A stretch of DNA of 64,000 nucleotides. It comes from CAMYKD01 sp041617155. GTDB taxonomy: Bacteria; Pseudomonadota; Alphaproteobacteria; Kiloniellales; JAKSDN01. Shown piece by piece: positions 17,401 through 26,777 of the stretch (position 1 is the first letter of the stretch; each line of letters opens with the position of its first letter). The stretch spans positions 1 to 64,000 of the forward strand of contig JBFJPL010000007.1 in the NCBI GenBank assembly GCA_041617155.1, written 5' to 3'. The notes beneath the pieces are model-generated. The model searched no databases, was not told where the DNA came from, and was given only the letters and a program-made list of their open reading frames with translations. Both the position numbers and the translations under genes were made by a program.

Positions 17401-18252
17401 ATGCTGATCGAGACGATCCCTATGGAAGCCTGGCGCGCGACCTGCGGCCGCGCCGTGCGTCTGCTGGCAGCGCTTGGCGTCGCATTCCTGTTGATCGCCT
17501 GCAGCGGCGACGACGAGCCCGAATACATCGAGCGCCCGGTCGAAGAGCTTTACAACTCGGCCATGAATGCCCTGATCGCTAACGATTTCAAGGAAGCAGC
17601 GCGCCTGTTCGACGAGGTTGAACGTCAGCACCCCTACTCTATCTGGGCCTCCAAAGCGCAGCTCATGGCCGCTTTCTCCTACTATCAGAGCAACGCCTAC
17701 GACGACGCGATCAATACCCTGGACCGCTTCATCCAACTGCACCCGGGCAACCGCGATGTCAGCTACGCCTACTACCTGAAGGCGCTCAGCTACTACGAGC
17801 AGATTTCGGATGTGGCCCGCGACCAAGAGATGACCAGATTGGCTTTGCAGTCGCTGGAGGAGCTCAAGCGCCGCTTCCCCGAAAGCAAGTACGCCCGCGA
17901 TGCCGCGCTCAAGGCCGACCTGGCGCGCGACCATCTGGCCGGCAAGAACATGACGATCGGGCGGTTCTATCAGAATTCCGGCCAATATCTCGCTGCGATC
18001 AACCGATTTCGGACAGTGGTCGACCAGTACCAGACAACCAGCCATGTGGCCGAAGCGCTTCACCGCTTGGTCGAATGCTATCTGGCATTGGGCATCAACG
18101 AGGAAGCTCGGGCCACCGCCGCCGTGCTCGGGTACAACTACCCGGGCAGCCAGTGGTATGCCGACAGCTACGCGCTGCTCAACGACGATGGTAAGGCCCC
18201 GCAGCAGGACGCGGACTCCGGAGTCGGGCAGGTCTCGGAACCCAACAACTGA
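17401..18252 (+). CDS. bamD: Outer-membrane assembly lipoprotein BamD
   Basis: Lipoprotein of the BAM complex that inserts beta-barrels in the outer membrane. A signal peptide with core LLAALGVAFLLIAC ends in a lipobox (cleavage before Cys). About 250 residues of TPR-type helix pairs follow, starting RPVEELYNSAMNALIANDFKEAARLFDEVE. I start at ATG 17401; ATG 17422 gives a shorter 27-residue signal peptide and is equally possible. It lies 7 nt upstream of recN, so the two are probably co-transcribed. Length (about 280 aa) is a little above E. coli BamD because of an acidic tail. Confidence 0.93.
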   Translation: MLIETIPMEAWRATCGRAVRLLAALGVAFLLIACSGDDEPEYIERPVEELYNSAMNALIANDFKEAARLFDEVERQHPYSIWASKAQLMAAFSYYQSNAYDDAINTLDRFIQLHPGNRDVSYAYYLKALSYYEQISDVARDQEMTRLALQSLEELKRRFPESKYARDAALKADLARDHLAGKNMTIGRFYQNSGQYLAAINRFRTVVDQYQTTSHVAEALHRLVECYLALGINEEARATAAVLGYNYPGSQWYADSYALLNDDGKAPQQDADSGVGQVSEPNN

Positions 18253-18259
18253 GGCCGGC

Positions 18260-19936
18260 ATGCTGGTCAGCCTGGCGATCCGGGACGTCGTTCTGATCGA
18301 CCGCCTGGACCTGATTTTCCACGATGGACTATGCGTTCTTACCGGTGAAACTGGCGCCGGCAAGTCGATCCTGCTGGACGCCCTCGGTTTGGCGCTGGGC
18401 AGCCGAGCGGACTCGCGGCTGCTTCGGTCGGGGGCCGAACGAGCGGTCGTCACCGCTGGTTTCGAGTTGCCGGACGGGCACCCGGCATTTCAAACACTCG
18501 CCGACCAGGGCCTCGACGCCGAAGACGGGCTTCTGGTCCTGCGCCGAACACTCGGGGCGGACGGCCGCAGCCGCGGCTTCGTCAACGATCAGGCGGTCAG
18601 CGCCAATCTGCTGCGCGAGCTCGGCGACAACCTGATCGAAATACAGGGCCAGTTCGAACAGCGCGGACTGCTGGATGCGGCGACCCACCGTGACCTGCTG
18701 GACGCCTATGGCGGCAACACTGATCAGGCCGCACAGGTAGCCGATCTGTGGCAGGCTTGGCGGTCCGCCCTGGCCGCCCGAACGGTCGCCGAAGAGGAGT
18801 TGAGGGAAACCCGGCGCGACGAGGCGTTTCTGCGCCACGCTCTGGAAGAACTGGACCGACTGCAGCCGCAGGCGGGTGAGGCGCAGACACTGGCTGATCA
18901 GCGCAATATGTTGCAACACCGCGAACAGCTGCTCGAGGCCATGAACGGCGCGCTGGGCGAACTCGCCGGCAGCGACGGCAAGCCGGGAGCCGATAGTGCG
19001 TTGGGCACCGCCCTGCGCCTCCTCGAGCGCGCCACCGGCAAGGCTGGCGGGCGCCTGGAGCCCGTCGTGGCGGCGCTGGGGCGGGCAACGGCCGAGATCG
19101 AGGAGGCCCTAGCACTGATCCACTCGATCTCGGCCGACGTGGACCTCGATTCGAACCGTCTGGAAGAGATCGAGGAGCGCTATTTCGCGCTCAAGGAACT
19201 GGCCCGCAAGCACAGCGTTGAAGTCGACGAACTGGCCGCGGTGCGCGACCGGCTGGCTGGTCGCTTGTCCGGCATCGACATCGGTGCCGAGCGGCTCGAA
19301 GAGCTGGGCCGCCAAACCCAGGCTGACCGCGATGCCTATCTGGTCGCAAGCGAATCGTTGAGCGGACATCGGCAGGCGGCGGCCAAGGCGCTGGACTCTG
19401 CGGTCAGTGCGGAATTGCCGCCGCTCAAACTCGAAAAGGCGAGCTTCCGAACCCGAGTCGAGCGCATGGGCGAGGAGGCTTGGAGCGGTCACGGCATCGA
19501 CAGGATCACCTTCGAGGTGGCGACCAACCCGGGCGCCCCACCAGGCGCCCTCGCCCGCATCGCTTCGGGCGGCGAATTGTCCCGTTTCCTGCTGGCGCTC
19601 AAGGTTGTGCTGGCTCAAGTCGGGCAGGTCAAGACCTTGGTGTTCGACGAAGTCGACAGCGGCGTCGGCGGCGCCACGGCCCACGCCGTGGGCGAACGTC
19701 TGGAACGCCTGGCCCGGGACCGGCAAATCCTGGTCGTCACCCACAGCCCGCAAGTAGCCGCCCGCGGCGCCTATCATTGGCGGGTCCACAAGGAGCCGGA
19801 CGGCGAACGCCTGGCCACGCGGGTCGGTCAGATCTCGGCCCAGGAACGGCGCGAAGAGATCGCCCGCATGCTGTCCGGCGCCGAAGTGACCGAGGAGGCG
19901 CGCGCCGCTGCCGACCGCCTGATGGGAGCGGCCTGA
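18260..19936 (+). CDS. recN: DNA repair ATPase RecN
   Basis: SMC-like ATPase acting in double-strand break repair; 558 aa from ATG 18260, the usual size. The head domain is split: Walker A GETGAGKSILLDALGLALG near the N-terminus, the signature ASGGELSRFLLALK and Walker B TLVFDEVDSGVGG near the C-terminus, with an alpha-helical coiled-coil middle. Its first residues MLVSLAIRDVVLIDRLDL are typical. It follows bamD by 7 nt and precedes ligA by 2 nt, so three unrelated house-keeping genes share a transcript. Confidence 0.95.
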   Translation: MLVSLAIRDVVLIDRLDLIFHDGLCVLTGETGAGKSILLDALGLALGSRADSRLLRSGAERAVVTAGFELPDGHPAFQTLADQGLDAEDGLLVLRRTLGADGRSRGFVNDQAVSANLLRELGDNLIEIQGQFEQRGLLDAATHRDLLDAYGGNTDQAAQVADLWQAWRSALAARTVAEEELRETRRDEAFLRHALEELDRLQPQAGEAQTLADQRNMLQHREQLLEAMNGALGELAGSDGKPGADSALGTALRLLERATGKAGGRLEPVVAALGRATAEIEEALALIHSISADVDLDSNRLEEIEERYFALKELARKHSVEVDELAAVRDRLAGRLSGIDIGAERLEELGRQTQADRDAYLVASESLSGHRQAAAKALDSAVSAELPPLKLEKASFRTRVERMGEEAWSGHGIDRITFEVATNPGAPPGALARIASGGELSRFLLALKVVLAQVGQVKTLVFDEVDSGVGGATAHAVGERLERLARDRQILVVTHSPQVAARGAYHWRVHKEPDGERLATRVGQISAQERREEIARMLSGAEVTEEARAAADRLMGAA

Positions 19937-19938
19937 CC

Positions 19939-22029
19939 TTGGCGCAGAAGGCGGTCGAAAAGCTGACCAAAGCCGAAGCAGTCCGTGAGCTGGAGCGTCT
20001 GGCCGGCGAAATCGTTCACCACGACAAGCGCTACTACCAGCACGACGCGCCCGAAGTCTCGGACGCCGAGTACGATGCGTTGCGTCGACGCAACGAAGCG
20101 ATCGAAGCGCGTTTTCCCGGCCTGGTGCGCCCGGACAGTCCGTCGGGCCGGGTCGGCGCCGCGCCGAGCATGGGCTTCGCCAAGGTTCGCCACAGCGTGC
20201 CGATGCTGTCGCTCGCCAACGCTTTCGACGAAGCGGATGTGGCCGAGTTCTTCGCCCGTGTCCGGCGCTTCCTCGGTCTCGATGCCGCCGAGACGATTGC
20301 CGTGGTCGCCGAGCCCAAGATCGACGGTCTGTCGATCGCACTGCGCTACGAAAACGGCCGCTTTGTCCAGGGCGCGACGCGCGGAGACGGCACCGAGGGT
20401 GAGAACGTCACCGCCAATCTGCGCACCCTGAAGGACCTGCCGCAAAACATCGGCAGCAAGGTGCCGACGGTGCTGGAAGTGCGCGGCGAGGTCTATATGC
20501 GGCGCGACGACTTCGCGGCGCTCAACCGGCAGCAGGAAGCCGCCAATGCGAAGGTCTTCGCCAACCCACGCAATGCCGCCGCCGGGTCGCTGCGCCAGCT
20601 CGATACGAAGATCACCGCCAGCCGGCCGCTGACGCTCTTTGCCTATGCCGTGGGAGAAGTCAGCACGACGGTCGCGAACAGCCATTGGGATTTTTTGGCG
20701 CAACTCCGCAATTGGGGATTTCCGACCAACCCGCTGGCCCGATTGTGCTGCAATCTCGACGAGGTGATCGCATTTTATCACGAGATCCTGGGCGCTCGCG
20801 CCGAACTGCCCTACGACATCGACGGCATCGTCTACAAGGTCGACCGCTTCGATTGGCAGAAACGCCTCGGCTTCGTCAGCAGATCGCCGCGCTGGGCCAT
20901 CGCCCACAAGTTTCCGGCTCAGCGCGCCGAAACGCGGCTCAACAAGATCACCATCCAAGTCGGCCGGACCGGCGCGCTGACGCCGGTCGCCAACCTGGAG
21001 CCGATCACGGTCGGCGGCGTCGTGGTCAGCCGCGCCACCCTGCACAACGAGGACGAGATCGAACGCAAGGACATCCGCGAGGGTGATCATGTGATCATTC
21101 AGCGCGCCGGCGACGTGATCCCGCAGGTCGTCTCGGTAGTCATGGAAAAGCGCAAGAAAGGCAGCCGTCGCTTCAAGTTTCCCGACCACTGCCCGGAATG
21201 CGGCAGCCTGGCGATCCGCGAACCCGGCGAGGCGGTGCGGCGCTGTACCGGCGGTCTGATTTGTCCGGCCCAGTCAGTCGAACGCCTGCGTCACTTCGTC
21301 TCGCGCGACGCCTTCGACATCGAGGGTCTGGGCGACAAACACATCCGCGCGTTCTTCGACGACAGGCTGCTGAAAAGCCCGGCCGACCTCTTCACTCTGG
21401 CCGCGCGGGACAAGAACAACCCGACTCCGCTCAAAAAGCGCGATGGCTGGGGCGAAATCTCGGCCACCAAGCTGTTTGACGCCATCGAGGCGCGCCGGCA
21501 AATCTCGCTCGACCGTTTGATCTACGCGCTCGGTATCCGCCAAGTCGGCCAGGCCACCGCCAAGCTCCTGGCGCGCAACTACGGCAGCCTCGAGGCCTTG
21601 CGCGCAGCCATGGCCGCAGCCGTAGATCCGAACAGCCAAGCCTACGCCGACCTGATCAACATCGACCAGATCGGCCCGGCGGTGGCTGCCGATCTGACCG
21701 GCTTTTTCGCGGAGCCGCACAACCTCGAAATACTCGACCGCTTGGCGGAGATGCTCGAGATCGAGCCGCCGCCGGCCGTGGCGAGCCGCGATTCGCGGGT
21801 CGCCGGCAAGACCGTGGTCTTCACCGGCGCGTTGACGACCATGGGCCGCAGTGAGGCCAAGGCCCGAGCCGAAGCGCTGGGCGCCAAGGTGGCAGGGTCG
21901 GTTTCCAAGAAAACCGACTTCGTGGTGGTTGGTGCCGACGCCGGCTCCAAGGCCCGCAAGGCAGCTGAACTGGGTGTTGCCACGCTCAGCGAGGAGGAGT
22001 GGCTGGAAATGGCGAGGCGGGGCGCATGA
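19939..22029 (+). CDS. ligA: NAD-dependent DNA ligase
   Basis: Seals nicks in replication and repair using NAD+; 696 aa. The start is TTG 19939, two bases after the recN stop; GGGAG at 19923-19927 precedes it and no other in-frame start keeps the conserved N-terminal Ia domain (HHDKRYYQHDAPEVSDAEYD). The adenylation lysine is K127 in EPKIDGLS. A four-cysteine zinc finger (CPECG ... CTGGLICPAQ), helix-hairpin-helix repeats and a C-terminal BRCT domain (from GKTVVFTGALTTMGRSEAK) follow in order. It overlaps the next gene by ATGA. Confidence 0.95.
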   Translation: MAQKAVEKLTKAEAVRELERLAGEIVHHDKRYYQHDAPEVSDAEYDALRRRNEAIEARFPGLVRPDSPSGRVGAAPSMGFAKVRHSVPMLSLANAFDEADVAEFFARVRRFLGLDAAETIAVVAEPKIDGLSIALRYENGRFVQGATRGDGTEGENVTANLRTLKDLPQNIGSKVPTVLEVRGEVYMRRDDFAALNRQQEAANAKVFANPRNAAAGSLRQLDTKITASRPLTLFAYAVGEVSTTVANSHWDFLAQLRNWGFPTNPLARLCCNLDEVIAFYHEILGARAELPYDIDGIVYKVDRFDWQKRLGFVSRSPRWAIAHKFPAQRAETRLNKITIQVGRTGALTPVANLEPITVGGVVVSRATLHNEDEIERKDIREGDHVIIQRAGDVIPQVVSVVMEKRKKGSRRFKFPDHCPECGSLAIREPGEAVRRCTGGLICPAQSVERLRHFVSRDAFDIEGLGDKHIRAFFDDRLLKSPADLFTLAARDKNNPTPLKKRDGWGEISATKLFDAIEARRQISLDRLIYALGIRQVGQATAKLLARNYGSLEALRAAMAAAVDPNSQAYADLINIDQIGPAVAADLTGFFAEPHNLEILDRLAEMLEIEPPPAVASRDSRVAGKTVVFTGALTTMGRSEAKARAEALGAKVAGSVSKKTDFVVVGADAGSKARKAAELGVATLSEEEWLEMARRGA

Positions 22030-22985
22030 CGAACGGCAACCGGGCTCCGGTACCGCTCGATCAGATCCGGGCCGCCGCCGGGCGTATCGCGGGACGGGTG
22101 CGTCGCACGCCTTTACTTGCCGCGGCACCGCTAAAGCAGTCGCCGGGCGAGGGTGAGCTATCGCTCAAGCTCGAATGCCTTCAGGTCACGGGCTCGTTCA
22201 AGGCGCGCGGCGCGACCAACAAGCTGCTTAGCCTCACCGACGAGCAGGTGCGCCGCGGCGTCATCACCGCTTCCGGCGGCAACCACGGCCTGGCCGTCGC
22301 CTATGCCGCCTGGCAGGCCGGCACCCGCGCCGTCATTTATCTACCCGAAAACACGCCACCGGCCAAAGCCGAGAAGCTTGGAACCTGGGGCGCCGACGTG
22401 CGAATCGAAGGCGCGGTGTGGGACGATGCCAACAGCGTTGCCCTGGCAACGGCCGAGCGCGACGGCCTGACCTACTTCCACCCCTTTGCCGATACCGCGG
22501 TGATCGCCGGTCAGGGCACGGTCGGCCTGGAGATCATCGACGACGCGCCGGACACCGCTGTGCTGTTGGTGGCAATTGGCGGCGGCGGCCTGATCTCGGG
22601 CATCGGTTCGGCGGTCAAAGCGCTGAAGCCGGAGGTCCGCCTGGTCGGCATCGAACCGATCGGCGCGCCGACGCTGAAGAACAGCCTCGCGGCCGGCGAA
22701 CTGGTCACCCTGCCCGCCATTATGACCGAGGCCGGAACGCTGGCGCCACGGCGCAGCGAAACGATCAACCTGGAGATCATCGGCCGCACGGTCGACCAGA
22801 TCGTGCTGGTGAGCGACGATGACATGCGCCGGGCCGCGCGCTGGCTGTGGTTTGAGTTGGGCATCGCCGCGGAACTGTCGGGTGCCGCCGCGCTCGCCGC
22901 CCTGATGACCGGCCAGGTGAAAGCCGAACCTGGCCAGCGGGTCGTCGCCTTGATTTGCGGAGCCGGCACCGACGGGGTGGCATAA
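22026..22985 (+). CDS. PLP-dependent threonine/serine dehydratase family protein
   Basis: Fold-type II pyridoxal-phosphate enzyme, 319 aa from ATG 22026 (overlapping the ligA stop). The PLP lysine is in GSFKARGATNKL; SGGNHGLAVAYAA and the phosphate-binding GGGGLISGIG follow. There is no C-terminal ACT-type regulatory domain, so it resembles catabolic or short threonine/serine dehydratases rather than biosynthetic IlvA. A serine racemase or hydroxyaspartate dehydratase activity cannot be excluded from sequence. Coupling to ligA is probably only positional. Confidence 0.85.
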   Translation: MTNGNRAPVPLDQIRAAAGRIAGRVRRTPLLAAAPLKQSPGEGELSLKLECLQVTGSFKARGATNKLLSLTDEQVRRGVITASGGNHGLAVAYAAWQAGTRAVIYLPENTPPAKAEKLGTWGADVRIEGAVWDDANSVALATAERDGLTYFHPFADTAVIAGQGTVGLEIIDDAPDTAVLLVAIGGGGLISGIGSAVKALKPEVRLVGIEPIGAPTLKNSLAAGELVTLPAIMTEAGTLAPRRSETINLEIIGRTVDQIVLVSDDDMRRAARWLWFELGIAAELSGAAALAALMTGQVKAEPGQRVVALICGAGTDGVA

Positions 22986-23012
22986 GTACTCGCAAAGCCC
23001 ATATGAATTTTG

Positions 23013-23030
23013 CCGGAATTCCGGTTGACT
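23013..23030 (+). promoter_or_regulatory. Palindrome abutting a TTGACT hexamer upstream of the TPR gene
   Basis: A perfect 12-bp palindrome CCGGAATTCCGG (23013-23024) is immediately followed by TTGACT (23025-23030), a good -35 match; no -10 at 16-18 nt is convincing. It could be an operator overlapping the promoter of the gene at 23100. Seen: the palindrome. Inferred: the role. Confidence 0.3.
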
Positions 23031-23099
23031 AGAAATTTGGCTTATAGCCTTTGCGGAAACACCAACAAGTTCTGTCATGACGTGGCGGAAGAGGACGTG

Positions 23100-24485
23100 A
23101 TGAGCCTTCAGGACAGCAGAGACGTCCCGGTATCGGTCGACGACCGAGAGCTTTTGGACAGTTTGGAAGCGGCCCATGAGGACAGCCTCGGTTTCGTCGG
23201 CGACCCGGTGGCGGCGATCAGCGCGGCGCTGGAGCGGCGGCCCGACTTCGTCATGGGGCATTGCTTCAAGGCCGGGCTGCTGACCCAGGCGATGGAAACC
23301 CGCATCTACGACGAGATGCTCGCCAGCGTCCAGGCTGCCGAGGTGCTGACCGACCAGGCGAACGACCGGGAACGAGGTCACATGGCGGCGCTTCGGGCCT
23401 GGGTCGACGGCGATTTCCACGGCGCCGTAGAAGCCTGGGAGGCCGTGCTGGTGGAATATCCCCGCGACCTCCTGGCGTTGCAGCTGGCCCATCTCTCCGA
23501 CGTGCTTCTGGGCGATACCGTCAATCAGCGCGACCGGATCGCCCGTGTCATGCCGTCTTGGGACGAAGGTGTACCCGGTTATGGCTACGTGCTGGGTTTC
23601 TACGCCTTCGGGCTTGAGGAATGCCGGGATTTCTCTCGTGCCGAGGAGCTCGGCCGCCGGGCCATCGCGATCAACCCGAAGGACGCCTACGCGATCCATG
23701 CGGTCGCCCATGTCATGGAGATGCAAGGCCGCCAAGAGGGCGGCATCTGGTGGATGACCAGCCGCGAGGACGACTGGGCCGGCGGCAACTTCGCCAATCA
23801 TCTTTGGTGGCACCTGGCGCTGTTCTATCTCGACCTGGGACAATACGACCGGGTGCTCAACATCTATGACCGCAGGCTGAGATCGAACGATCCCAGCGGC
23901 GAGAAGTACGAAGAGCTGGACGCGACGGCCCTGCTTTGGCGCTTGAAACTGCTGGACGTGGATGTCGGCGACCGCTGGAAGACGCTCGCCGACAAGTGGG
24001 AGCCCAGTGCCACCGACACGCTCTACGCCTTCAACGACGTCCACGCCATGATGACCTTCATCGCCGACGGCCGCGAAGCGGCGGCCGAAGCGGTGCTCAA
24101 CGCCGCCGAGCGCTACGCCGAACAGGCCAACGACGCCAACGTGGCCATGACCCGGATCATCGGCCTGCCGTTTTGTCGGGCGCTGCAAGCTTTTGCGCGG
24201 GGCGACTACGCTTCCGCCGTTGACCAGTTGCTGCCGATCCGCTATCGCACACACCGCCTTGGCGGCAGCCATGCCCAGCGCGACATCATTGCCTGGACCT
24301 TGCTGGAGGCGGCGCTGCGAGCCGGCCGTTACAAGTTGGCCCGGGCGCTGGCCAACGAGCGCACGGCGCTCAAGCCGACCAGCCCGCAGAACTGGAAGTT
24401 CACCGCCCAAGCCTTGAAGGGACTGGGTGACTACAAGGGCGCCGAGCGCGCACGTGCTAGGGCGGCGTCCCTCGTGACCCGCTGA
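23100..24485 (+). CDS. TTC38-like tetratricopeptide protein
   Basis: 461 aa from ATG 23100, chosen because GGAAGAGG (23087-23094) lies 5 nt upstream; an in-frame extension upstream lacks such a site. The protein is helical, with paired-helix repeats such as DFSRAEELGRRAIAINPKDAYAIHAVAHVMEMQ and a conserved NFANHLWWHLALFYLDLGQYDRVLNIYD block. This pattern and the length match the TTC38 family, which occurs in animals and many proteobacteria and has no established reaction. There is no signal peptide, so it should be cytoplasmic. It is probably transcribed alone, with a 114-nt upstream gap. Confidence 0.75.
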   Translation: MSLQDSRDVPVSVDDRELLDSLEAAHEDSLGFVGDPVAAISAALERRPDFVMGHCFKAGLLTQAMETRIYDEMLASVQAAEVLTDQANDRERGHMAALRAWVDGDFHGAVEAWEAVLVEYPRDLLALQLAHLSDVLLGDTVNQRDRIARVMPSWDEGVPGYGYVLGFYAFGLEECRDFSRAEELGRRAIAINPKDAYAIHAVAHVMEMQGRQEGGIWWMTSREDDWAGGNFANHLWWHLALFYLDLGQYDRVLNIYDRRLRSNDPSGEKYEELDATALLWRLKLLDVDVGDRWKTLADKWEPSATDTLYAFNDVHAMMTFIADGREAAAEAVLNAAERYAEQANDANVAMTRIIGLPFCRALQAFARGDYASAVDQLLPIRYRTHRLGGSHAQRDIIAWTLLEAALRAGRYKLARALANERTALKPTSPQNWKFTAQALKGLGDYKGAERARARAASLVTR

Positions 24486-24500
24486 TTAGGCCGCCTTGCC

Positions 24501-24529
24501 TTGGATGGTACTATCGAAACCTGTTAAAT
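24501..24529 (+). promoter_or_regulatory. Candidate promoter of the 70-aa gene
   Basis: TTGGAT (24501-24506), a 17-nt spacer and TTAAAT (24524-24529) form a plausible sigma70-type promoter. A start near 24536 would leave a short leader with the strong GGAGGAG site before ATG 24563. Sequence inference only. Confidence 0.35.
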
Positions 24530-24562
24530 TGAATCTAAAGACAACCTCTTGGAGGAGCCATC

Positions 24563-24775
24563 ATGAATGCCCCGGCTCAAAGGGCGACCCTGGTTCTGGA
24601 GCATGTGTCCGTGACCGAGGGCGTGGCAGACGAGAAATCTGACAAACCCTGGAGCGTGGTCGCCTATCTGGTCTACGACAGCGGCCATCGTAAGCGCACC
24701 ACGCTCTTCCAATGCCGAACCCGCGACGAGGCCGCCAAATCCCTTGAGAAGATGTGGGGCACGCTGACCGGTTGA
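24563..24775 (+). CDS. Small conserved-looking hypothetical protein (70 aa)
   Basis: I do not recognise a named family. The frame is supported by GGAGGAG about 5 nt before the ATG and by balanced residue composition. The product is soluble, with a beta-rich N-terminal half (SVVAYLVYDSGHRKRTTLFQCRT) and a short helix (EAAKSLEKMWGTL). One Cys, no signal peptide. It stands alone between a plus-strand TPR gene and a convergent dioxygenase gene. It could be a small binding or adaptor protein; function unknown. Confidence 0.6.
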   Translation: MNAPAQRATLVLEHVSVTEGVADEKSDKPWSVVAYLVYDSGHRKRTTLFQCRTRDEAAKSLEKMWGTLTG

Positions 24776-24806
24776 TGCGGACGGTGGCGGTCCTTGGGGG
24801 AGTGCG

Positions 24807-25607
24807 CTAGGCGTTGTCGTAGACCGCGTGTTTGCGTCGCTCGACCTCCCCCTGATAGGCCAAGGCTTCGGGCGCGAAATCGGACTGGCATATCGGCTCC
24901 GGCTCAAAGTGACCGTAGTTGTCGACGCCACGCACCAAGGTTGCGCTTTCCCGGTCCCCCACCACCTGACGCACGCTGGGTGCCGTGTATTGTAGCGTCA
25001 ATCCGATGCGCCGCTCGCTCGACAGGTTGGGCCCCGAACTGTGGGTGACCCAGCCGTGGTGCAGCGATGCCTGGCCCGGCCGAAGTACGATGTCGACAGC
25101 CTGGCTATCGTCGATGTCGGGGATTTCCTGGCCACGGTGCAGGATATTGTCCTTAGCATAGGTATCCCGGTGATCCCGCTTGCCCTGGAGGTGGGAGCCC
25201 GGGAGGAATTTCATGCAGCCATTCTCCGACGTGCTCGGCGAAAGGGCGACCCAGGCGGTCACGAGGCGATCGGAATCGAGACCCCAGTAGGTCAGGTCCT
25301 GGTGCCAACTGACAAAGCGCCGGTTGTTCGGCTCCTTGATCACGTAAGCCGAATCCCACAGCAGGATGTCAGGCCCCAGGATCGCCTCCACGGCATCCAG
25401 CAACGCGGGATGGTGGCCGATCTCCGCCGCCGACGTGAAGACTAGGTAGGGTTTCGTCATGTAGTGCATCGGGCCGAACTCGGCTTCGGCCCGCTCCAGG
25501 CGGGCGCGGTGGGCAACCGCTTCCTCGGGTGACATGACCGTTATCGGGAAAATGCAGCCTTCTTCGTGGTAGCGTTGGAGCTTGGAATCGGGCAATGCGC
25601 TAGTCAT
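24807..25607 (-). CDS. Phytanoyl-CoA dioxygenase (PhyH) family oxygenase
   Basis: Non-haem Fe(II)/2-oxoglutarate-dependent oxygenase, 266 aa. The iron triad is visible: HxD in SWHQDLTYWG and the distal His in HHGWVTHSSGPN; the following RRIGLTLQY supplies the usual arginine that anchors 2-oxoglutarate. Asp is kept in HxD, so this should be a hydroxylase and not a halogenase of the SyrB2 type, in which Asp is lost. No signal peptide. The substrate is unknown; relatives act on acyl-CoAs, ectoine or small natural products. It converges with the 70-aa gene. Confidence 0.85.
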   Translation of the reverse strand: MTSALPDSKLQRYHEEGCIFPITVMSPEEAVAHRARLERAEAEFGPMHYMTKPYLVFTSAAEIGHHPALLDAVEAILGPDILLWDSAYVIKEPNNRRFVSWHQDLTYWGLDSDRLVTAWVALSPSTSENGCMKFLPGSHLQGKRDHRDTYAKDNILHRGQEIPDIDDSQAVDIVLRPGQASLHHGWVTHSSGPNLSSERRIGLTLQYTAPSVRQVVGDRESATLVRGVDNYGHFEPEPICQSDFAPEALAYQGEVERRKHAVYDNA

Positions 25608-25673
25608 GGCAGCCGTCCCTTTCGCTCGAGAACCCGTTCGACCGAGGGACGGTGAACCGATCGATTGCGGAAG

Positions 25674-26777
25674 TCAATCGCCCACGAATGGGTCGAACCG
25701 GGTCAAGTCCGCGGCATTTCGAAACACCGTGAGGCGGTCCGCCGGGGGTGCTGGAAGATCGGCACAATCGTCATCTTCATGGTGTGCTTTCGCCGCTACC
25801 TCGCGATTGAAAATATGGCGCACTTGGTCGGGAAAGCGCCTTGCTATCTCGCCGTAAATTTCCGGGTCGCGCTCCCCGGAATCGCCGACCAGCAGAAATT
25901 TCCGGCCCGGATAGCGCCGCAGAATGGCCTCGATTTCCGGGACCTTGAAGTCCTCCGAACAGGCGAACAGATCGAGGAAGGTCTCGTCCTTCAGGCGGAA
26001 GGTCTTGAGATGATAGCTGCCGCGCGGAAAGCCTGCCTCGGCCATGAACGACGACAGCGCCGGATAAAGCTGCCACGGCGAGGCGGAAACATAGTGGAAT
26101 GCGACCGAGCCGTCGTTCCAGTTGCGGTAGGCCTCGGCCATACCCGGAACCCCCCGAAACGGCCGCAAGAAGGTGTTGGCCAGAAGCTCGTTGCGGTTGG
26201 CTACCTCGCTCACCTTGACGGTGTCGTCGATGTCCGAGATGATGGAAAGCCCCTTGGGACCGACGAGCCGGGCCGTAGCCGAGAAGATCCGCTCGTCACC
26301 CGGCGGCAGCACGGCCTCGAACGTCAGCCAGGTGCCCTCGGCGGCGGCCGGCAGGTCCAGCCGGGCGAGCTGAAGCTCGCCGGAAAAATGTCCGTTGGCG
26401 CCCGACTGCTCGAGCTTGAAAACGCGCGCACCAAGCCGAACCCGAGGCTGCTTGCCCCGCTCGCTGTCGACCAGGAACATCCGGCTGCGCTGTCGGAACA
26501 GAGCCTCGTCGACACCCTCCATCTCGGGTTTTACACCGCTCAGAAGCAACCTAGTGGCAACATCGCGCCAAGCTGACTCGGGCTCGGGCTCGAACACCCA
26601 GCCGTGAATCGGAACCCGCCAGGCGGTGCCGTTCGGCTCGATATGACCGCTGGTCGGGAAAAAGACGATCTGCTCGTTGCTTTTTACTTTCGAACTCAAC
26701 GCGGCCGCCGGGTCCGGAAGAATCCAGAGCCAAACGAAGGCCCACAACAGCAGATACCGTTGTACTTTGAGAGACAC
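25674..26777 (-). CDS. Secreted App1-type (DUF2183) phosphatase
   Basis: 367 aa starting at a GTG (26777-26775) that shares one base with the stop of the upstream peptidase gene (TAGTG). The first 27 residues are a signal peptide (core LLLWAFVWLWIL, cleavage near AAA-LS), so the mature protein is periplasmic. The C-terminal half is the App1 catalytic domain, a HAD-like fold with the DxDxT nucleophile motif SDIDDTVK (D182, D184, T186) and the later KFLLVGDSGERDPEIY. The eukaryotic namesake is a phosphatidate phosphatase; the bacterial substrate is not known, though a lipid is plausible. Confidence 0.82.
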   Translation of the reverse strand: MSLKVQRYLLLWAFVWLWILPDPAAALSSKVKSNEQIVFFPTSGHIEPNGTAWRVPIHGWVFEPEPESAWRDVATRLLLSGVKPEMEGVDEALFRQRSRMFLVDSERGKQPRVRLGARVFKLEQSGANGHFSGELQLARLDLPAAAEGTWLTFEAVLPPGDERIFSATARLVGPKGLSIISDIDDTVKVSEVANRNELLANTFLRPFRGVPGMAEAYRNWNDGSVAFHYVSASPWQLYPALSSFMAEAGFPRGSYHLKTFRLKDETFLDLFACSEDFKVPEIEAILRRYPGRKFLLVGDSGERDPEIYGEIARRFPDQVRHIFNREVAAKAHHEDDDCADLPAPPADRLTVFRNAADLTRFDPFVGD

